DNA from: Candidatus Odinarchaeota archaeon
GTDB lineage: Archaea > Asgardarchaeota > JAGGXT01
DNA: 9,711 nucleotides
Reading direction: 5' to 3'
Assembly: GCA_021162905.1 (NCBI GenBank)
Contig: JAGGXT010000230.1
Location: 1 to 9,711 of the forward strand
A model generated the notes under the pieces. That model ran no database searches and had not been told where the DNA came from. It saw only the letters and a list, made by a program, of their open reading frames with translations. Shown here one piece after another: positions 6,347 through 9,711 of the stretch. Made by a program: the position numbers and the translations under genes. How positions within the stretch are numbered: the stretch's first letter is position 1; the number at the start of each line of letters is the position of its first letter.

Positions 6347-7983
6347 GCAAAATACTAGGAGTTCCTCTTCATAAAGTAAAAGTTACTGCAACAATGGTTG
6401 GGGGCGGATTTGGCGGAAAAGAGGAAGATCCCTCATGGATAGCAGCTTTATGTGCCTTAGCATCGTATAAGGTAGGCCGTCCTGTTATTTTGGATTATGA
6501 TAGAGAGGAAGATATGTTATCAACAACTAAAAGACATCCCAGCAAAATAAGAATTAAGATTGGTGTGGATGGGGAAGGTAAATTCACAGCAATAGAGGCA
6601 AAAGTAGTTCTTGATGGTGGTGCATATGGTACAATAACACCCGCAGTTCTTTTCCTAGCAGTTCAAGTAGTCTCGGGACCATATAAATGGCCTAATGTCA
6701 AAATATATGGTGCGGCAGTAAAAACAAATAGACCCCCATCTGGTGCATTCAGAGGATTTGGAGCTCCACAAGCTGTGTTTGCTATCGAAAGTGCAATTGA
6801 TATATTAGCAGAGAAAATGGGAATAAATCCTATTCAATTAAGAATGATAAATGGTTTAGAAGGTGGGAGTGAAACTGTAACTACTCAAAAATTAGGCGAT
6901 GACGTCGGGTTTAAAGAGTCCTTAGAAATTGCAGATAAAATGTCAGAGTTTAGTCGTAAGAGAGAATTATATACTAAATATAACGAAGGAAGGGTTATCA
7001 AAAAGGGTATAGGCTTAGCTGGCGCATGGACTATCATAGGTCTCGGCCCTGGAGGGTACCCTGAAGACAGAGGGATAGTTTATGTTCAATTTACTATAGA
7101 TGGAAGGTTAGTAGTTAATGTTGGAGTTACGGAAATGGGTCAAGGCTCATTAACAGTCATTAAGCAAATGGCTGCGGAGATTTTTGGGATGAAACTTGAA
7201 GACGTAGAAGTAATAATTGGTGATACTCTAGCTTTGCTTGATACGGGACCAACAGTGGCTTCAAGAACAACTTTTGTTATAGGTAATGCACTAAGAGATG
7301 CAGCAAGAAAGCTTAAACCGATAATTTTTGAAACGGCACTTGAAATTTCTGAAAAAATATCTGAGCCGCTAGAGATAAGAGATAGCATGGTATTTTCACA
7401 TGATAAAAGTGTGAGCGTTCCTATTTCAGAAATTACTCGTTATGCGTACACAAAACATAAAATGCTTACAGCAATTGGTTGGTATTCACCACCGAGAACA
7501 TACATTAATGAGAAGGGTCTCGGAGAACCATTTTACGCATATATATCTGCAACCCATGTAGCTGAGGTGGAAGTAGATACCGAAACTGGTGCCGTAAAAG
7601 TCCTAAATGTATGGGCTGTTCATGATTCAGGAAAAATTATAAATCCTGTCACAGCTTCTGGGCAGGTAGAAGGTGGAATTGTACAGGGAATGGGCTTGGC
7701 TCTATTTGAAAAATTTGTATACGAGAATGGAAAAATGATAAACAATAACTTTACCGATTATCTCATACCAACAATAAAGGATGCCCCAAATATACATGTT
7801 AGGTTTGTCGAGAAAACATCACCAGAAGGTCCCTTTGGAGCGAAAGGAATAGGTGAAATCCCCTTGGTGGCATCAATACCTGCAATAATTAATGCTATAA
7901 GTCATGCTATAGGAAGGAGAATTAAAAAAATACCTGCAACCTATGAAGATATATATTTTCTTTGCAGGGCAAATAAGAAATAA
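6316..7983 (+). CDS. Xanthine dehydrogenase-family molybdopterin-binding subunit, C-terminal part (frameshifted gene)
   Basis: This frame carries both molybdopterin-binding domains and the active site. GGGFGGKEED (residues 29-38) has the glutamate found in xanthine dehydrogenases (equivalent to bovine E802), and AFRGFGAPQA (144-153) has the arginine (R146, equivalent to R880). VTEMGQGSLTVIKQMAAE, TGPTVASRTTFVIGNA and GQVEGGIVQGMG are conserved cofactor-contact segments. GAKGIGE (508-514) ends in the catalytic base, E514. The first eight residues (MPLLCSEK) are out-of-frame reading of the upstream gene, and ATG 6316 has no ribosome site, so true family sequence begins at NVSKILG (about 6340). 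The enzyme hydroxylates a carbon beside nitrogen, or an aldehyde, using water. It normally works with FAD and 2Fe-2S subunits, neither of which is encoded here. The match of E and R to purine hydroxylases is suggestive only. Confidence 0.88.
   Translation: MPLLCSEKNVSKILGVPLHKVKVTATMVGGGFGGKEEDPSWIAALCALASYKVGRPVILDYDREEDMLSTTKRHPSKIRIKIGVDGEGKFTAIEAKVVLDGGAYGTITPAVLFLAVQVVSGPYKWPNVKIYGAAVKTNRPPSGAFRGFGAPQAVFAIESAIDILAEKMGINPIQLRMINGLEGGSETVTTQKLGDDVGFKESLEIADKMSEFSRKRELYTKYNEGRVIKKGIGLAGAWTIIGLGPGGYPEDRGIVYVQFTIDGRLVVNVGVTEMGQGSLTVIKQMAAEIFGMKLEDVEVIIGDTLALLDTGPTVASRTTFVIGNALRDAARKLKPIIFETALEISEKISEPLEIRDSMVFSHDKSVSVPISEITRYAYTKHKMLTAIGWYSPPRTYINEKGLGEPFYAYISATHVAEVEVDTETGAVKVLNVWAVHDSGKIINPVTASGQVEGGIVQGMGLALFEKFVYENGKMINNNFTDYLIPTIKDAPNIHVRFVEKTSPEGPFGAKGIGEIPLVASIPAIINAISHAIGRRIKKIPATYEDIYFLCRANKK
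6335..6346 (+). other. Frameshift site: A7 run followed by a premature TAA in the molybdenum hydroxylase gene
   Basis: Seven consecutive A (6335-6341) occur at the point where homology leaves the upstream frame (CAG AAA AAA ATG TAA) and continues in the -1 frame (GAA AAA AAT GTA AGC). Adding one A gives ...YYVQKKNVSKILGVP. Removing two A gives ...YYVQKNVSKILGVP, which matches the usual spacing between the TQ and the LGxP motif of the family (16 residues). No canonical X-XXY-YYZ heptamer fits perfectly: in G-AAA-AAA the P-site codon would mispair at one base. Confidence 0.8.
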
Positions 7984-7992
7984 GAGTAATTG

Positions 7993-7999
7993 AATTTTT
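7993..7999 (+). terminator. Short T-run after the molybdenum hydroxylase gene
   Basis: GAATTTTTC follows the TAA stop by about ten bases and may end the transcript. Just beyond it ACCATT...AATGGT (8007-8033) could form a weak 6-bp stem with a 15-base loop. The signal is weak. Confidence 0.3.
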
Positions 8000-8068
8000 C
8001 CTCCTAACCATTTATTCTGAATTTAAGAATGGTATCTCTCCAATCTCAATTTATTAGTAAAGGTATCT

Positions 8069-8080
8069 TAAAAAGAAAGG
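8069..8080 (-). terminator. Pyrimidine-rich tract after the DUF4139 gene
   Basis: About 45 bases past the minus-strand stop codon the minus strand reads CCTTTCTTTTTAA, a T-rich tract of the type archaeal polymerases use for termination. No hairpin is attached. Confidence 0.35.
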
Positions 8081-8123
8081 AGATTATTGCTTGTATTAGA
8101 ATAAGATCTTTCTCTATTAAGTA

Positions 8124-9668
8124 TTAGGGAACATTTGCTAATTTATAGTCTGGAGGATACTTTATTTGGAAAGAATACTCTATTACTTTCTTAGAGTTAG
8201 GATCAAGCGAAAGTTTCCATTTAACTATATTAAGCTTGTCAATCTCTGGCTTTTCAGATACGTTTTCTAGCGATATTTCAATCTCTGGATCCTTTGCAAC
8301 GGGTAATCTATCAAGTACCTCAATTTCAATCTTCTCATTTTTATGGTTAAAAATCGTTAGCTGATAAGTGTATCTGATAAAGGCCTTGTCTCTTATGATA
8401 CCTTGTTTTTCTTCCTTCCGCTCTATCATTTTCTTTTTAACCTCTATATCACCATCTATAGTAACAGCCAACTTAACTTCTTGCTTTGGATAAATATATC
8501 CTAAATTCACTCTGTTAACCAAGTTTGGGCCCTTAAAAATCCTGTAAAGCCCTGGAAGCAAAACTAAGTCTCCATTTGTAAATTCTAACATTTCTAAGGT
8601 CCCACTCATCGTGAATGCATCCCAGTAATAATATCTTTTAGGAGTAATTTTTAAGATTGTTAGGAGTGCTTGAGCAGGTTCATTAGGCTCTATAGTGATA
8701 GGCTCTTTTAATTCGTATATTAAATCCTCCTCAACCTTCACCTCTGCCTCCTCATATGCCTTTTCTAATTCTATAGCTTCTTCCATAGCTTCTGGCAGAG
8801 GAGCTTTCAAATGGACTCTTGGAGCATACGCAACCTTTACCATTTCTCTTTTGTATATGTACCATGGGCTTGGCTCAATATATCGTGCTGGTCTAATAGA
8901 TCTTGCAACAACCATAGTCTTCTTTGGAGACCACACTATATTACTTTCTTGGTTTATTTCAGCGAATACTTGTAATTCTCCTGAATCATCATTTAAAATC
9001 AAATCGTATGTACTCTTCCACCTAACAAGGGGTGTGAAATAAAGTAATTGAAAATCAAAATCTCCTTCTTTTGAAGATGTGCCATTTATTGTGAGAGACC
9101 CGACATCAATAAGCTTTGCTTTTACATCAAGAGCACTTTGAAGCTCCTTTATTTTCCTATCAATATCTTCTAATTCTTTTTGCTTAAGAGTAAGTTCCTC
9201 AAGCAAGGTAAGATGTCTTTTACCAATAAATGATAATAAATCTTCAAATTTCTCCTTACTGGCTTTATCATAAAGAATTGCAATTGATGAAGATTTGAAA
9301 GTAGTCTCTAAAGATTTTTCAAGAGCTTCAACTCGAGCCTTTATTGAAACTATCGCATTCTCTACTTTCTTCTTCTCCATTTTTAGTTGCTCTAATTTAT
9401 CAATAAGCTTTTTCTTCTCATCGCTTGACAACTCAACTCTTGGTGCCTTTAAAGGCATAAAAGAAACGTTAAAAACTTTAATTTCTGGTGAAGCAAAAAC
9501 TCTGACCGATGACTCATCAATATCGTGTTCTATATTTTTGACTTTTATTTCAAAACGCCCTTTGCCTAAAGATGTACTAAAAGAACGAAGTATGTAAGCT
9601 CCATTTGTATAGATCCTTAGCTCGTCAATAGAAGAGCTCCTAACTTCATAAACATTTCTGCTTTCCAC
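8124..9668 (-). CDS. MuiA-like coiled-coil protein (DUF4140/DUF4139)
   Basis: A 514-aa protein with the layout of 'mucoidy inhibitor MuiA'-type proteins. The N-terminal β-rich domain (about 10-75) contains the typical VYTNGAYI-like start (here IYTNGAYILRSF) and LGKGRFEIKVKNI. Two long charged coiled-coil helices follow (about 81-124 and 152-186, e.g. KLIDKLEQLKMEKKKVENAI), then the C-terminal DUF4139 β-domain (about 205-510). Its marks are YDLILNDDSGELQVFAEI, a run of W/Y-rich strands, LLPGLYRIFKGP and the ending EYSFQIKYPPDYKL. An acidic helix-forming insert lies at about 296-322. There is no signal peptide or membrane segment, so it should be cytosolic; many bacterial relatives are exported. 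The biochemical role of the family is not established. The start is GTG 9668, with GAGGG seven bases upstream. It is unlinked by strand to its neighbours. Confidence 0.85.
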   Translation of the reverse strand: MESRNVYEVRSSSIDELRIYTNGAYILRSFSTSLGKGRFEIKVKNIEHDIDESSVRVFASPEIKVFNVSFMPLKAPRVELSSDEKKKLIDKLEQLKMEKKKVENAIVSIKARVEALEKSLETTFKSSSIAILYDKASKEKFEDLLSFIGKRHLTLLEELTLKQKELEDIDRKIKELQSALDVKAKLIDVGSLTINGTSSKEGDFDFQLLYFTPLVRWKSTYDLILNDDSGELQVFAEINQESNIVWSPKKTMVVARSIRPARYIEPSPWYIYKREMVKVAYAPRVHLKAPLPEAMEEAIELEKAYEEAEVKVEEDLIYELKEPITIEPNEPAQALLTILKITPKRYYYWDAFTMSGTLEMLEFTNGDLVLLPGLYRIFKGPNLVNRVNLGYIYPKQEVKLAVTIDGDIEVKKKMIERKEEKQGIIRDKAFIRYTYQLTIFNHKNEKIEIEVLDRLPVAKDPEIEISLENVSEKPEIDKLNIVKWKLSLDPNSKKVIEYSFQIKYPPDYKLANVP

Positions 9669-9675
9669 AACGAAT

Positions 9676-9680
9676 CCCTC
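9676..9680 (-). promoter_or_regulatory. Ribosome-binding site supporting a GTG start for the DUF4139 gene
   Basis: GAGGG on the minus strand (complement of CCCTC 9676-9680) lies seven bases before GTG 9668, and no ATG is available nearby in frame. ACTTTATACT (complement of 9695-9704) is a TATA-like box. Its predicted transcription start, near 9673, would leave the ribosome site at the edge of the message or outside it, so one of the two signals may be fortuitous. Confidence 0.45.
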
Positions 9681-9711
9681 AAAAAGAATTAATTAGTATA
9701 AAGTATTAAGA

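Noticed and set aside
7140..7388. Open frame of 82 codons on the minus strand inside the molybdenum hydroxylase gene
   Set aside because: It is antisense to conserved cofactor-binding segments and the translation is low-complexity.
8695..9042. Open frame of 115 codons on the plus strand inside the DUF4139 gene (and another at 9295-9597)
   Set aside because: Serine/phenylalanine-rich antisense shadows of the acidic and lysine-rich coding strand; no ribosome site or promoter.

Overview
The window looks like archaeal chromosomal DNA, probably from a thermophilic Thermoproteota-type (TACK) lineage. It is AT-rich, the commonest arginine codons by eye are AGA/AGG, isoleucine is often ATA, and several genes start at TTG or GTG. 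GGTGA or GAGG ribosome sites sit before some starts, TATA-like boxes before others, and T-rich tracts lie at gene ends. The protein families (a two-domain GvpD/RAD55-type ATPase, a MuiA-like DUF4139 protein, a molybdenum hydroxylase large subunit) fit this. The species cannot be fixed from sequence reading alone.

Layout: bases 1-225 are the 3' end of a membrane-protein gene cut by the window edge. A GvpD/RAD55-like P-loop ATPase (436-1818, +) and a small multi-span membrane protein with a DUF5658-like motif (1890-2375, +) follow. The latter converges on an MFS transporter (2385-3710, -) with only 9 bp between stop codons. Next is a 313-bp spacer rich in repeats, then a metal-dependent amidohydrolase of the MTA/SAH deaminase-ATZ/TRZ type (4024-5415, -). 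A 259-bp divergent promoter region separates it from a xanthine dehydrogenase-family molybdopterin-binding subunit (5690-7983, +). That gene is split into two overlapping reading frames by a frameshift in a run of seven A. The window ends with a full-length MuiA/DUF4139 coiled-coil protein (8124-9668, -).

The centre (MFS carrier, amidohydrolase/deaminase, molybdenum hydroxylase) reads as a small module for taking up and degrading a purine or another N-heterocycle: import, deaminate or dechlorinate/hydrolyse, hydroxylate. This is inference; the substrate cannot be read from the sequence. The hydroxylase has no adjacent FAD or 2Fe-2S subunit genes in the window, so it must either borrow partners encoded elsewhere or be decaying. 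The non-coding DNA around the two minus-strand genes holds the most structure: a duplicated 12-bp element, a pair of inverted repeats sharing three bases, and a second such pair over the amidohydrolase ribosome-binding site.

No RNA genes, CRISPR arrays, insertion sequences or integrase genes were seen. I found no clearly novel defence or mobile system. The points most worth following are the A7 frameshift, the orphan molybdenum hydroxylase module and the leader structures.
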